Position numbers and translations under genes: made by a program. A stretch of DNA of 64,000 bases, taken from assembly GCA_031254645.1 (NCBI GenBank), contig JAIRUA010000031.1, forward strand, positions 1 through 64,000. The letters are read 5' to 3'. This stretch comes from Dysgonamonadaceae bacterium (GTDB lineage: Bacteria; Bacteroidota; Bacteroidia; Bacteroidales; Dysgonomonadaceae). The notes beneath the pieces were generated by a model, which had not been told where the DNA came from, did no database searches, and saw only the letters and a list, made by a program, of their open reading frames with translations. Positions 29,985-40,700 of the stretch are shown here, one piece after another (the stretch's first letter is position 1; every line of letters starts with the position of its first letter).

Positions 29985-30349
29985 GACCGATTAAGAACAT
30001 CATAATATATCAACGTTTTTGTATTCATTTTGTTCATTATTGCCTTTAATTATTGTAACACTTATTGTGACAATATGCTCAAATAATTTTGTACATCAAA
30101 AGTATTTTTTTGTTCTTTGTTTAGTTCTTTGTTTTTTGTTTTGAATAAATGAACGACTGCAAAGGTATAGCTTCTTTTGGTATTAGAAAATTATTTCATA
30201 GTTTTATTTCTATAATTATAAATATTTAACGAACAAAAGATACTAGATTAAATCGCAAATTTACTCAGTTTGAAACGATATGCTATCATTTTAACAAAAT
30301 ACATCCTTCATAGTTTTATATATATTGAATCTGTTTAAAATAATCGGTC
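29985..30349. other. Possible invertible promoter segment before locus 2
   Basis: gaccgatta (29985-29993) recurs inverted at 30341-30349 with AT-rich extensions. The left site matches the left arm of the locus 3 switch at 12 of 18 bases and is preceded by the same attata. The enclosed DNA holds a - strand promoter and no gene. The short core makes this less certain than locus 3. Confidence 0.5.
30160..30190 (-). promoter_or_regulatory. Promoter inside the locus 2 segment, pointing left
   Basis: On the - strand TTTT (30187-30190), exactly 19 bases, then TACCTTTG (30160-30167), a perfect TAnnTTTG box. It faces panC, not the pilus genes. If the segment inverts it would face locus 2. Confidence 0.6.
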
Positions 30350-30447
30350 ATTTTTATTATACATATGTCAGACAGAGAAAATGTTGCCATTCGTTTAATT
30401 TTCAATAAAATAATTATATCATTTAACAACAAAATAATGTGAGAATT

Positions 30448-32685
30448 ATGTGTAAATATATTATTACAAACAAAATAAATAAATTACTTGTGAATAAAAA
30501 ATTTATTTTTTCACTCGCATTCCTTCTGATGTTTTGTGCTGCTCCGTTGCTCGCACAAGAACGGCGTATATCGCTCGAAGGGACAAGTTTTACCATCGGT
30601 GAGTTGTTCAAAGAAATTGAAAATCAGACCGATATCAGAATTACGAATAGAAGTATCTACCTCAACAGACACGAAGTAATAGGAGAAGTAATTGGGGATA
30701 TTACATCTCCCGAAATGGTGCGCGACGCTGTAGACCAGATGCTTGCCGGAACCGATTTTATTTATCAATCGAGTACTACTTATACCCTTATCACGATAGA
30801 GCGACGAAACGAACACGGTGAGCATGTAACAGAGCAAGTCTTCGTTGATGCCTCTACGGGAAGAATTGTTCGCATTGATGATGTATTCGGACAGAGCGTT
30901 TCTCTTGAAGGCAGAGATGTGTTGATTAGCGATATGCTCGTTGGTCAAGTACTTAGCGGCGATGCTTATTCGTATCATTCCAGCGGTGCTTATACCGTTA
31001 TCACCGCTGTGGTAGATAATACGGAACGTCGTGTCTTCGTGGATATGAACACCGGGCAAGTATTAACAACTGAGGGTATGGTGCAACGAATGGAGGAGAT
31101 TCAGCACACGCAGAGAAAGCAGAGAACTCATCGAATTGTCGCCGATATGGTTTTGCCCGCTTGGGGCATCAAAACCAACCTATTGTACGATGCTACCGCT
31201 ACATTCAACTTAGCTGTTGAGTTTCGCACAGGCGAAAAAACATCGTTAGAAATCCCGTTTAACTATAATCCGTTTACATTTAGCAATAACCGCAAATGGA
31301 AGCACTTTTTAGTGCAGCCCGAATTTCGCTATTGGACACGAGAAACATTCGATGGGCACTTTTTCGGTCTTCACGGACACTACGCCATTTACAATGTAGG
31401 CAATCTTCCCAAACCCTTTTCGCCGTATATGCAAAAACACCGTTTTCAAGGGTGGCTTGCGGGTGCGGGTGTGAGCTACGGGCATCGTTGGAACTTCAAT
31501 CACCGTTGGGCGATGGAGGCTACTGTTGGTGTAGGCTATGCTTATTTGTCATATGATAAGTTCGATTGCGGTAAATGCGGTGAGTTTTTAAGCAGTCATA
31601 CCAAAAACTATTTTGGTCCTACCAAAGTCGGGCTGTCATTAATATATGGTTTAGGCGGTAGAAGTGCAACACCTGCACCTGCACCAATGCCGGCTCCGGC
31701 TCCTGTACTCCCGCTTCCGGCACCTCCGGTTGTTGTCGAGGTTTATCACCCAACATTTACGGCAAGCTTCGTTACACCACCGGTAGAAGAAGTCAAAGTT
31801 CGCGAAGAAATAGGCAGTCTGTTCCTGGAATTTGCCGTCAACAGTTCCACTATTACTCCTTCGTTTAGAAACAATACATCGGAATTGCAAAAAATATACA
31901 ACCAACTTGATGAGGCAATACGCGACCCGAATACCAACATTACCGGTGTTAGCATCATCGGACATGCCTCCATTGAGGGTACGTATGCTCATAACTTAGC
32001 ACTTTCGGAACGTCGTGCGACATCGCTCAAAGAACATCTCAGAATCAGATACAGCCTACCGGCAAACCTCTTTAACGTACGTGGCGCAGGTGAAGACTGG
32101 GTAACATTAGATAGCTTGGTGGCGGCATCAAATATGCCTGAAAGATTCCAAATTCTGGAAATCATTCGCGGTACAGGTATTTTCGACGGACGCGAAAGAC
32201 AACTGATGGACCTTGCCGGTGGCAACCCCTATCGCCGGATGAAAGACGAATTCTTCCCTGCTCTTCGTCGTGTGGACTATACGTTGCATTACACTATTCC
32301 TCCTTTTACTGTAGAAACGGCAAAAGAGGTATTCCGTACCAGACCGGGCAACCTGTCGTTGAACGAGATGTTCCTGATTGCCCAAACCTATACACCCGGA
32401 AGCCCCGAATACAACGAATTGTTTGAAACCGCCGCGCGATTGTTCCCTGATAACGATATCGCTAATCTGAATGCCGCAGCGGCAGCATTAGACAGAAACG
32501 ATGCGGTTACGGCTGCCCGGCACTTAGACAGAGTACGCGAACACAATGCTGTGTACTGGAACAATATGGGTATCCTACAATACCTGCAGGGTGATAAATC
32601 CGCAGCAGCGGAAAGTTTCAGACGAAGCGGCGAAGCAGGTACAAGCAATGCAGAGGGATTAAACAGACATTTGCAATCGTTGTAA
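30448..32685 (+). CDS. STN/DUF3575/OmpA/TPR fusion protein, pilus locus 2
   Basis: A 745-residue envelope protein. Signal peptide to about residue 37 (AAPLLAQ). A secretin/TonB short N-terminal-like repeat follows (about 40-110, SLEGTSFTIGELFKEI) and a second copy (about 140-190). Next is a DUF3575 beta-rich domain (about 235-400, WGIKTNLLYDATATFNL) with a CGKCG motif, then a Pro/Ala linker (about 404-428). An OmpA-like peptidoglycan-binding domain (about 456-560, GHASIEGTYAHNLALSERRA) and TPR-like helices (about 665-745) complete it. Locus 3 has the DUF3575 and OmpA/TPR parts as two genes. I chose the ATG at 30448 over a GTG three codons upstream. It probably holds the pilus machinery to the cell wall. 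Confidence 0.85.
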   Translation: MCKYIITNKINKLLVNKKFIFSLAFLLMFCAAPLLAQERRISLEGTSFTIGELFKEIENQTDIRITNRSIYLNRHEVIGEVIGDITSPEMVRDAVDQMLAGTDFIYQSSTTYTLITIERRNEHGEHVTEQVFVDASTGRIVRIDDVFGQSVSLEGRDVLISDMLVGQVLSGDAYSYHSSGAYTVITAVVDNTERRVFVDMNTGQVLTTEGMVQRMEEIQHTQRKQRTHRIVADMVLPAWGIKTNLLYDATATFNLAVEFRTGEKTSLEIPFNYNPFTFSNNRKWKHFLVQPEFRYWTRETFDGHFFGLHGHYAIYNVGNLPKPFSPYMQKHRFQGWLAGAGVSYGHRWNFNHRWAMEATVGVGYAYLSYDKFDCGKCGEFLSSHTKNYFGPTKVGLSLIYGLGGRSATPAPAPMPAPAPVLPLPAPPVVVEVYHPTFTASFVTPPVEEVKVREEIGSLFLEFAVNSSTITPSFRNNTSELQKIYNQLDEAIRDPNTNITGVSIIGHASIEGTYAHNLALSERRATSLKEHLRIRYSLPANLFNVRGAGEDWVTLDSLVAASNMPERFQILEIIRGTGIFDGRERQLMDLAGGNPYRRMKDEFFPALRRVDYTLHYTIPPFTVETAKEVFRTRPGNLSLNEMFLIAQTYTPGSPEYNELFETAARLFPDNDIANLNAAAAALDRNDAVTAARHLDRVREHNAVYWNNMGILQYLQGDKSAAAESFRRSGEAGTSNAEGLNRHLQSL

Positions 32686-32701
32686 TGATAGATTTAATGT
32701 A

Positions 32702-32723
32702 GGGGCGATCCTTACGGTCGCCC
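32702..32723. repeat. Short interspersed hairpin ggggcgatcc..cggtcgccc
   Basis: gggcga pairs with tcgccc around a 9-base loop just after the fusion gene. A relative occurs at 15935-15962. The rest of the spacer to 32800 is a plain AT-rich leader. Confidence 0.5.
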
Positions 32724-32800
32724 AAAACAAACAACAACATAAACAAAACCGCCCCACAAGGGGCACAATTAAATTTTTTATTAATTAAATTTTATTCAGT

Positions 32801-33970
32801 ATGAAAACTAAATTTTTTATGGCAATCCTTGCGGTTGCAATGATCTTCTCGGCGTGTAACACTGAGAATGAGATAGACAATGGTGAGAAAAGCCTTACCA
32901 TTAGAGTGTCGAAAGTAGAGTCCAGAGCAATACAGGCTCCCACAAATCCCGGTGCAGTACATGGTGATAACATCGCAACCGCCATCACCACCGGTACTAT
33001 CTTTTTGATTGCGCCTAACGGTAGTGTAACTCAGAGAGTAGCATTGAATTTGAGTGGTGGTAGCAATGACGCTAATGGAACCGGACAAGTTATTAACAAC
33101 GTTCCCAGTAACACGCGCGTTTTCATCGTTGGTAATGTACCTGCAGCAGCTAACACTCAGTTACAGGCTGCAACAACGTGGACTGCTATCCAAACAGTTG
33201 TTACAGCTGTAACCGATATTACAGGTCTTATGTACACTGATGCTCCTTTGGCTAACGCTTCAGGTGTTCCCAACTCTCCGCTTCCTGCCGGTACTGACCT
33301 TGTGGCAGAAGTTGGTATTTCTCCGGTTTATGCCCGATTAGAGCTTTTCAACGTTACCGGAGGTGATTTTGTGTATAATACTACCAACGCAACACGTATT
33401 ACAAACTTCAACGTGGTTGGCATTTATGTGGATGAGTATCTTCCGAATTTCAACTATATAGGCGGCGGAACAGGAGTAATGAATGAAATTAACCAAGACC
33501 GTATAGCTGATCCGGCTTATTCTGGTTCTTGGACAGGTCTCAATGATGTTACAGATGGTCCTTGGGCTGGTGTCGGTTCTACAACCGTACGCCCGGTAGC
33601 TGCTCCGGCAAGTGGGAATGTATGGGCATACAACCTTGCGGCAGGTGCCAGATCACGCTTAGTTATTGCGGTAAGAGATATCACGTATAGTGTAACAAGC
33701 AATTATGGCACTGATGGCAGTACTGCCACTTGGACAGCCGGCAGCAACAGTCTCAATGATGGTGTTATTCGCTATTTGACTATTGGAAGCTATAACGGTG
33801 CAGGTAATAATCCGTTCACAAGAGCTATTGTTTATCGAATTGCACCCGGAGCATTAACGTTTAATACCAACCAGGTTCACGATGACCCGAATCCGATTAC
33901 AAGTAATCTGACCGTAACGATTGATTTGTTGCCTTGGACGGTTAATCTGCTCACGCCTGAGCTCAGATAA
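32801..33970 (+). CDS. Major fimbrillin subunit, pilus locus 2
   Basis: A 389-residue shaft pilin paralogous to the protein at 18114. Lipobox FSAC gives Cys19. The likely arginine processing site is R42 in ESRAIQAPT. Shared blocks are GTIFLIAPNGSV, NTRVFIVGN and SPVYARLELFNVTGG, and it ends LTPELR. It follows the fusion protein by about 115 bases and precedes the anchor gene. Confidence 0.85.
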   Translation: MKTKFFMAILAVAMIFSACNTENEIDNGEKSLTIRVSKVESRAIQAPTNPGAVHGDNIATAITTGTIFLIAPNGSVTQRVALNLSGGSNDANGTGQVINNVPSNTRVFIVGNVPAAANTQLQAATTWTAIQTVVTAVTDITGLMYTDAPLANASGVPNSPLPAGTDLVAEVGISPVYARLELFNVTGGDFVYNTTNATRITNFNVVGIYVDEYLPNFNYIGGGTGVMNEINQDRIADPAYSGSWTGLNDVTDGPWAGVGSTTVRPVAAPASGNVWAYNLAAGARSRLVIAVRDITYSVTSNYGTDGSTATWTAGSNSLNDGVIRYLTIGSYNGAGNNPFTRAIVYRIAPGALTFNTNQVHDDPNPITSNLTVTIDLLPWTVNLLTPELR

Positions 33971-34117
33971 TTTTATCATTTCCCAATCACGAAAGGCAGA
34001 GAGGTTTGCTCCCCCTGCCTTTCGTAACGGGAAATTGCCATTTCGGGCGCTATGCGTTAAGCCCGCGGCACACAATAGATGTGTATTCTCGTTTCGCGAC
34101 GGAAAATGGCACAAATT

Positions 34118-34235
34118 AATTCAAGGATTCAAGAATTCAAAGATTCAAGAATTTTGAATTAGAAATTAGGAATATTTGAATTCTTGAATATTTGAATCAA
34201 GAATCTTTGAATCAAGAATCTTTGAATTAAAAATT
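34118..34235. repeat. Low-complexity hairpin of ttcaag/gaatc words
   Basis: Left words (aattcaaggattcaag, aattcaaagattc) pair with right words (cttgaat, gaatctttgaatc). It fills most of the spacer between the fimbrillin and anchor genes. It may set their relative expression by stabilising or ending the upstream mRNA. Confidence 0.65.
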
Positions 34236-34248
34236 TAACAACAAAGAT

Positions 34249-35262
34249 ATGTTTAAAAGAATATTATTTTTTACCCTGTTATCCTTTTTAATGCTTAGCT
34301 GCATAAAGGACAGTTTGGATGATTGCGACCGCAGTCTAAGGCTGCAATTCCGCTATCTTCACAACAACCAATCTCAGGATTTGCTCACTGAGCAAGTACA
34401 GGATATACGCGTTTACCTGTTCGACCAAAACACAGGCGTGTTGGTTAATATCATCCCGGTTGGGGTGCAGGATATTGCACTCGGTTATGTGGATGTTGAT
34501 GTCAATGAAGGTCTCTACACCGCTGTGGCTTGGGGCGGCAGCAGTATCAATATGATGCAAGGCGGCTACCGTGATGCAACAGCGACAAACCCTGCCACCA
34601 ACACCTACGCGCCCATTGCCATTGGTACAACTACGCTTGAACAGTTTCGTATGATACTCACATACAACCCACTATCCGGAAACAGTTTTGCACAAGTTGC
34701 TCCGCAAAAGGAAGATTTCGATGATCTGTTCTTTGCGATAGCCGAAGACATTTCAGTTGCCGGTTGGAACAAACAAATCGTTCCCCTAGATCTTATCAAA
34801 AATACAAGTACGCTCAAAGTGGTGGCAACCGGATTTGAACATTTACGCTCGCGCGCCTTATCCGATATTCCGGTAGATATATTTACTACCGGTAAAAATT
34901 GGCTATATACGTACAACAATGCACCCGACATATACACGCCGCGTATGATTTACCGTCCGTATGATGCTACTTTAGGAGCGAATAATACAATAGAGATATT
35001 TATCAAACAGCAACGTCTCAACATAAACCAAAGCGTTACCGAACCCGTACTGCTCTATATCCGCAACACTGATTCGAACACTAATATAATAGCACCTATT
35101 GATCTGATAAGCGCTATCAGGCAAAATCCCAACTATCTTACACAGTCGGCAATAGATAGAGAAGACTTGTTTGTCATAGAAGTGTCAATACTCCACGATC
35201 TGGAAGTAGTGATTGTCATCAACGGTTGGAAAGTTGTAATTCTCGACCCGCTACCGGTATAA
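34249..35262 (+). CDS. Mfa2/FimB-family pilus anchor, locus 2
   Basis: A 337-residue lipoprotein (lipobox LSC, Cys18) closely related to the locus 1 anchor: CIKDSLDDCDRSLRLQF, RVYLFDQNTGVLVNI, YTAVAWGGSSINMMQGGY. It lacks the RAI processing site, as expected of an anchor. It has its own ribosome-binding region in a spacer of repeat words and is followed by tip protein genes. Confidence 0.85.
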   Translation: MFKRILFFTLLSFLMLSCIKDSLDDCDRSLRLQFRYLHNNQSQDLLTEQVQDIRVYLFDQNTGVLVNIIPVGVQDIALGYVDVDVNEGLYTAVAWGGSSINMMQGGYRDATATNPATNTYAPIAIGTTTLEQFRMILTYNPLSGNSFAQVAPQKEDFDDLFFAIAEDISVAGWNKQIVPLDLIKNTSTLKVVATGFEHLRSRALSDIPVDIFTTGKNWLYTYNNAPDIYTPRMIYRPYDATLGANNTIEIFIKQQRLNINQSVTEPVLLYIRNTDSNTNIIAPIDLISAIRQNPNYLTQSAIDREDLFVIEVSILHDLEVVIVINGWKVVILDPLPV

Positions 35263-35359
35263 AATTCAAGGTTTAAAGATTTAAGGTTTTTAATCTCAAT
35301 TCGGAATTCAAAATTGGCTACCGCCGAACGTTGTTTCAGAATTCAAAATTATAATAAAT

Positions 35360-37624
35360 ATGAAAGTTATAAATAACATACAAAGACTTTACATTGTTTT
35401 GCTTCTTCTTTCCGTTTTTGCTCTTTCGAGCTGTATTGCGGAGTCAATTCCGATTGATAGTCCCAACGACGACAGTAACGATGTAACCGTTGTTATCCAT
35501 GTACCCGGACCTTCACGCGGTAACACGCGAGCTATTGAACAAGGCAAAGAATACGACAACGAAGTAAGACGGGTAGATGTATTGATGTTTGATGCCGCTA
35601 ACGGACTTTACCGCGGGCGAGTATTCAGTACCGATATCAAAACCGGTGCTACCGAAAACATCAAAACATTTACCGTAAGAATACCCGGCAACTTGGGTAA
35701 CCTTGATTTGATGGTGTTGGCAAATGCCGAGGAGATCATTGATGCGGCAGAAAAATACGACACCAACCCTCTCGAGGTTGGTAAAACACTAAAGACCGAC
35801 ACAGATACCAGTGCAGACAGGCTGTTGAGAACGTCGCTGCCAAATTCGACATTTCCTAGTTTCATACTTAGAGCGTGGAATGCTGATCCTTTGAGTTCCA
35901 CCTTCAGACCCTTCCCAATGTCGGGAGAGGTCTTAGGTTTTAATATATCAGACGATGTGATAAACGTGAATTTAACTAGAATGTTGGCTAAAATCAATGT
36001 AAGGTTTGCGGATACGCCGGAAGGGTTGGCAGCTAGCAATAAACTAGTTATTAATGACATAATGCTCTTCAATTCCAATTCGGAAGGATATTTGGTATCA
36101 AGAGGCTATAACCAAAGTGCAACAAATGTTTCACAACACACTCCGGATGCGATAACTACGCCGGACAGTCACGGGTATAATAATTTAATTCTTTACTCCA
36201 ATGCGGCTGTTCCCGGTACTATCAGTACAGGGCTTAATGTTTGTGTGGATAAAATATTTCTATTTGAAGTAGCTGCTTCGGCATCTGCTGCGAATCGCAG
36301 GGACGCCCTTAGCTTGATCATCACAGGTAATTATGACGGTAGCCCCAACCCTACTTCCTATCGTATTGATATGGTAGACAGCGATGGTAATTATTTTGAC
36401 ATTATCCGCAATCATTACTATGACATAGTCATTACCAATATCACCGGACCAGGTATCGGTGGTGCATTAGATACTTACAATAGTAAACCATTTAACATTA
36501 CCACCCAAATCAACGCTTGGGACGAAGCGGGGATGAATGATCATACGTACGACGGTAGGTATGAATTGGTAATTGACAAAGATAATTTCACATTTGACCA
36601 AACAGGCTCACCTGCACAACCGCTTAAAATATATACTGATGTGCCGGCAGGATGGAGAATTGAAATCCCTACTGCCAGTAACTGGATTTCGGTAACGCCG
36701 GGTGCGTATAATAACAGCACAGTGCCGTTTACATCGACTACGGTGCAGATTACGTGCAGTCCCGACAACTCCGGAGCGCCAACAAGAGAAGGTTCGTTTT
36801 TTATTGTGGCAGGACCGTTTCGCAGAGAAATTACCGTAACGCAGGTTACTATGATGTTTGCTCCTCCGGGTGTTATTGGTATTACCGCCGGTGGTCGATT
36901 AACTTTACGTGGTTCAAACCATTACGCGAATCATACCGCCATAGAAAACTTCGCCGTCAACGAGTTCGGCGGACTGGAAAATGAACCTGTTTGGGTAGTT
37001 TACTACAAGTGGGGTTCTGTGGTGGCTATGCATAGCGGAATAAACAATACCGGTTTAGCGAATAATTTCACATCCGCTGATATCGCCCACGCCCCTGCCG
37101 GTTATAACCTGCAAGGTTTAATTTCAAGCCTTGATGCTATTACCGGTAACACTACTGGTAACCGTCAGTCTCGTTACAACTTGATACCGCGCAGCATTGC
37201 AATTATTGACAATCAGCCGATTACGATAAATATTGCCGCCGGTTTGGGCGATCCTTGTGCTTTTGCAGACGCTGGAACTTCTACATTCGCGTATCGTACT
37301 CCCATAGCCAATCCTAACTGGAATGGCAATGCCTTTACAACCGGGAACTTGGCTTGGACAGCCGCCAATGCCGTCGCCGGCATCCCTGTTGCGGGTCGTA
37401 TGTCCACGCTCGCCGGGCAATCCGGCTGGTTCTTCCCTGCGGCTGGACACCGCGAGATCAATGGCACCGTGGAGAGTCAGAGCGCGATTGGGGACTACTG
37501 GACAAATATGTCCGTTAGCAATAATATCTCCGGTCTGATCTTGACCTTCAATAGCACGGCGGTGGATCCCGCGAATGTCAGCATTTTAGATGGCGGCTTT
37601 CTTGTACGCTGTGTCCGCCAATAA
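35360..37624 (+). CDS. Pilus tip adhesin with BACON and FISUMP-like domains, locus 2
   Basis: A 754-residue lipoprotein precursor (lipobox LSSC, Cys25; R57 in NTRAIEQ is the likely cleavage site). An Mfa-like module reaches about residue 400. A BACON domain follows (about 409-495, AGWRIEIPTASNWISV). From about 501 comes a binding module that starts APPGVIGITAGGRLTLRGS and ends GGFLVRCVRQ. The same module, with different C-terminal residues, lies inside the next protein. The last 70 codons (SGWFFP onward) are GC-rich and variable. It follows the anchor gene by about 100 bases. Confidence 0.82.
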   Translation: MKVINNIQRLYIVLLLLSVFALSSCIAESIPIDSPNDDSNDVTVVIHVPGPSRGNTRAIEQGKEYDNEVRRVDVLMFDAANGLYRGRVFSTDIKTGATENIKTFTVRIPGNLGNLDLMVLANAEEIIDAAEKYDTNPLEVGKTLKTDTDTSADRLLRTSLPNSTFPSFILRAWNADPLSSTFRPFPMSGEVLGFNISDDVINVNLTRMLAKINVRFADTPEGLAASNKLVINDIMLFNSNSEGYLVSRGYNQSATNVSQHTPDAITTPDSHGYNNLILYSNAAVPGTISTGLNVCVDKIFLFEVAASASAANRRDALSLIITGNYDGSPNPTSYRIDMVDSDGNYFDIIRNHYYDIVITNITGPGIGGALDTYNSKPFNITTQINAWDEAGMNDHTYDGRYELVIDKDNFTFDQTGSPAQPLKIYTDVPAGWRIEIPTASNWISVTPGAYNNSTVPFTSTTVQITCSPDNSGAPTREGSFFIVAGPFRREITVTQVTMMFAPPGVIGITAGGRLTLRGSNHYANHTAIENFAVNEFGGLENEPVWVVYYKWGSVVAMHSGINNTGLANNFTSADIAHAPAGYNLQGLISSLDAITGNTTGNRQSRYNLIPRSIAIIDNQPITINIAAGLGDPCAFADAGTSTFAYRTPIANPNWNGNAFTTGNLAWTAANAVAGIPVAGRMSTLAGQSGWFFPAAGHREINGTVESQSAIGDYWTNMSVSNNISGLILTFNSTAVDPANVSILDGGFLVRCVRQ

Positions 37625-37720
37625 AAAAAGGGGCTTATCCCCTTTCATTCGATTATTTGAAAAACGCGCTACGGCGCAGAAAAAATAAAAACAATATTGA
37701 AATAAAAAAAGCTTACATAT

Positions 37721-40700
37721 ATGAGCACAATTAAAAAATATAGATTTTACACGGCTATTCTTCTTTCCGTATTTGCCTTTTCGGGCTGTATAGAAGAGAT
37801 AAGCAAGTTTCCGGCAGGCAACGATAGCGAATTTACTGTCACAATAGATCTCCCCGGCAGCAGAACTACTACTACCGACATTGGTACTGATTACGACAAC
37901 AACATAACAACTATCGACGTTTTGATGTTCGACAAAAACAATGGCGACCGGTATTTGGGACATGTATTTCCACTCCTTATCAGCGATGTATCCGATGCCA
38001 CAGGTACGAAAAAACAATTCGACATCAAGGTGCCCAACAATAAAGAAATCAATTTTGTGATACTGGCAAATGCCCGGCATATCGTTACAGATCCCGTTAT
38101 TGCAAGTAATCTTGAGGTTAACAATACTACCAAGACAGCTGTCTACGCGCTTCTCACCGAATCGCTGCCGCAAATTGCATTAGATTGGCAAACGTGGAGC
38201 ACAACAAACCCTATCCCGATGTGGGGTGAAACCATAACGGTTAATACCGCTACCGTCACCACTGTCTCGGCATCACTCCTGCGGATGCTGGCAAAGATAA
38301 ACCTGTCGCTTACAGATGTAGCCGCCGAAAAATTGCAAATTACAGAGGTACATCTCTGCAATTACCACACTAGCGGTTTTTTAGCCGCCCCTGCCACGCC
38401 TAACCCCACCACAACCAAGCTGACGGGTTATGATAACAGATTGATATACGCTGTTACCGGCAATACTATTCAAAACGAGATATTTTTGTTTGAAGTGGCG
38501 CCGCCGCCCAGTCCGGATGCGCCGAGTCGTCCCAATAGGCTTGCCTCTACTTGCCTTATTGTGAAAGGGCATTACGATGGCAGTACAGACGATTCTTATT
38601 ACCGTATCGATATCAGAAATTATCCCAATGGTTCATATTTGGGTGTTACGCGCAATAATGTTTACGATATTGTTATTCAAAGCGTTACCGGACCCGGTTC
38701 ACCCACCGGTGAAATTGCTTATGACTCCGAGTTGATCAACATCAATGCTACCATTCGTATATGGCAGATAGGATATGAGATGGAATTTGATTACGAACAC
38801 TACCGTATGGTTGTTAGCGAGTCGCGGTTTCACTTCAATAGTACCGGAACTCCTCAACAGACACTCCGGGTATTTTCTGATCACCCTGTCGGTTGGAAGA
38901 TTGAGTTTGATGACGACGGTTCGAACAATTGGATAAACGTAAGTCCGACGACAAGCAATAACACTGTCAATTTTGTGGATGTAACGATTAATTGTTTGCC
39001 GAATGAAGCTCTGGGAGAAAAAACGGGAAGGTTTTATATTACAACTCCGGGATTGAGGAAGAGGATTACGGTAACGCAGGATCCATTAGATCTATTTGCT
39101 CCTCCGGGTGTTCTTGGTGTTACTGCCGGTGGTCGATTAACTTTGCGTGGTTCTTATCATTATGCGAATAATGAAGACATAAAGGCATTTGCCGATGCCG
39201 AGTTTGGCGGCTTGGAGAACGAGTCTGTTTGGATTGTCTATTATAAGTGGGGTTCAGTTGTAGCTATGCATAGCAGACTAACCGATATCGCTTTACAGAA
39301 TGATTTCACTTCCGCAGTTATCGCTCATACTCCCGCTGGCTACGACCGGGCAGGTCTAATTTCGAGCATTGATGCCATTACAGGTACTACAGCCGCCGAC
39401 CGCGAGGCTCGTTACAATTTGGTTCCTTATTACACTGCAGCTAGCAATCAGCAAACAATAGTAGATATTGCTGCCGGTCTCGGAGATCCTTGCGCATTTG
39501 CTACCATAGATGCTGCCGGTACCCTTGCAGGCAGCACTTGGAGAACCCCTGCTGCTACTGCTGCTACTGGTCGCAACTGGAATGGTACAGCTTATACACA
39601 CGCTGCCGGACCTAATCAGCTGTTATTTATGGGTGTCGATGTAGGTAACGGCATCCCCGTTGCGGGTCGTATGTCGCAACGATTGGGTGAGCGCGGCTGG
39701 TTCTTCCCTCTATCTCTATTCCGTAGTCCTAGTAATGTCAGTTTGAACCCGATGGGGTACTTTTGGACAAATACGTCCGAAGGGCTTTCGTTCGGTACTT
39801 TCAATGGTCGCTACTTGAACATCACTAGTTTTCAGGTGATTCCCGCAGCTTCCAACGCCGCTAGTTACGCCTTCGCTGTGCGTTGTGTGAGTGTACCGGC
39901 AAATGCTCGTGTAACTGCCTTCGTGAATGTGATGTACGACTTCCAGCACCAAACGCTTACAGCCTACGACATAACCGGTACTGCGCCAACAAGCTGGCAA
40001 TGGCAGGTAAGTACAAGCCGGAACGGCACTTACACCAATATTCCGGGCGCTACGAATGCTACTTATGTTGTTCCGGTTGATTTTATACACAGTTCTTTCG
40101 TGAATAACTTGCCAAACATTGGTGATATGGTCAATGATGAATTGTTCTTCAAATGTATTTTAACCAACACAACCGGTACAGTACCCATGACCAATGCCAA
40201 TGCGCTTGGTATTGAGTTTATCCGCACCACCAATTCGGGACAGGGCACAGGTCCCCGTCCCGGCTACGGTATTGACGCCAACGGTGTCCGTTACTTGGAA
40301 ATCAATAGAGGCGGCACGCTGAATGACGGCAAGATAAAAATGGCTCTTCTAAATCTTGGACAAAGCGGCACAGGTGCATATAGAAATGGCGTGAGAGTAG
40401 ATACAGGACAGTCGTGGGACGATGCGGGCAACCTCAACAATGCCGCCGACTTGGGCGACTTCTATCAGTGGGGTCGTATTGCCGACGGACACCAGCACAC
40501 TGTTTGGAGTAAAGATGCTACTTATTCAAATGTTATTAGCCCGATGACTGGAGGCAACAATACTTCTAGTTTCGTTCAACGTAATTTTTCTGCTCAGGCT
40601 GTGAACAGCTTTGGTCAAGTTACAGGCACCGGCTATGTTGGTAACTTTATTACTCGAACAGATGCTATAACTTCGCCACCAGAATCTATGTCTAATTTGG

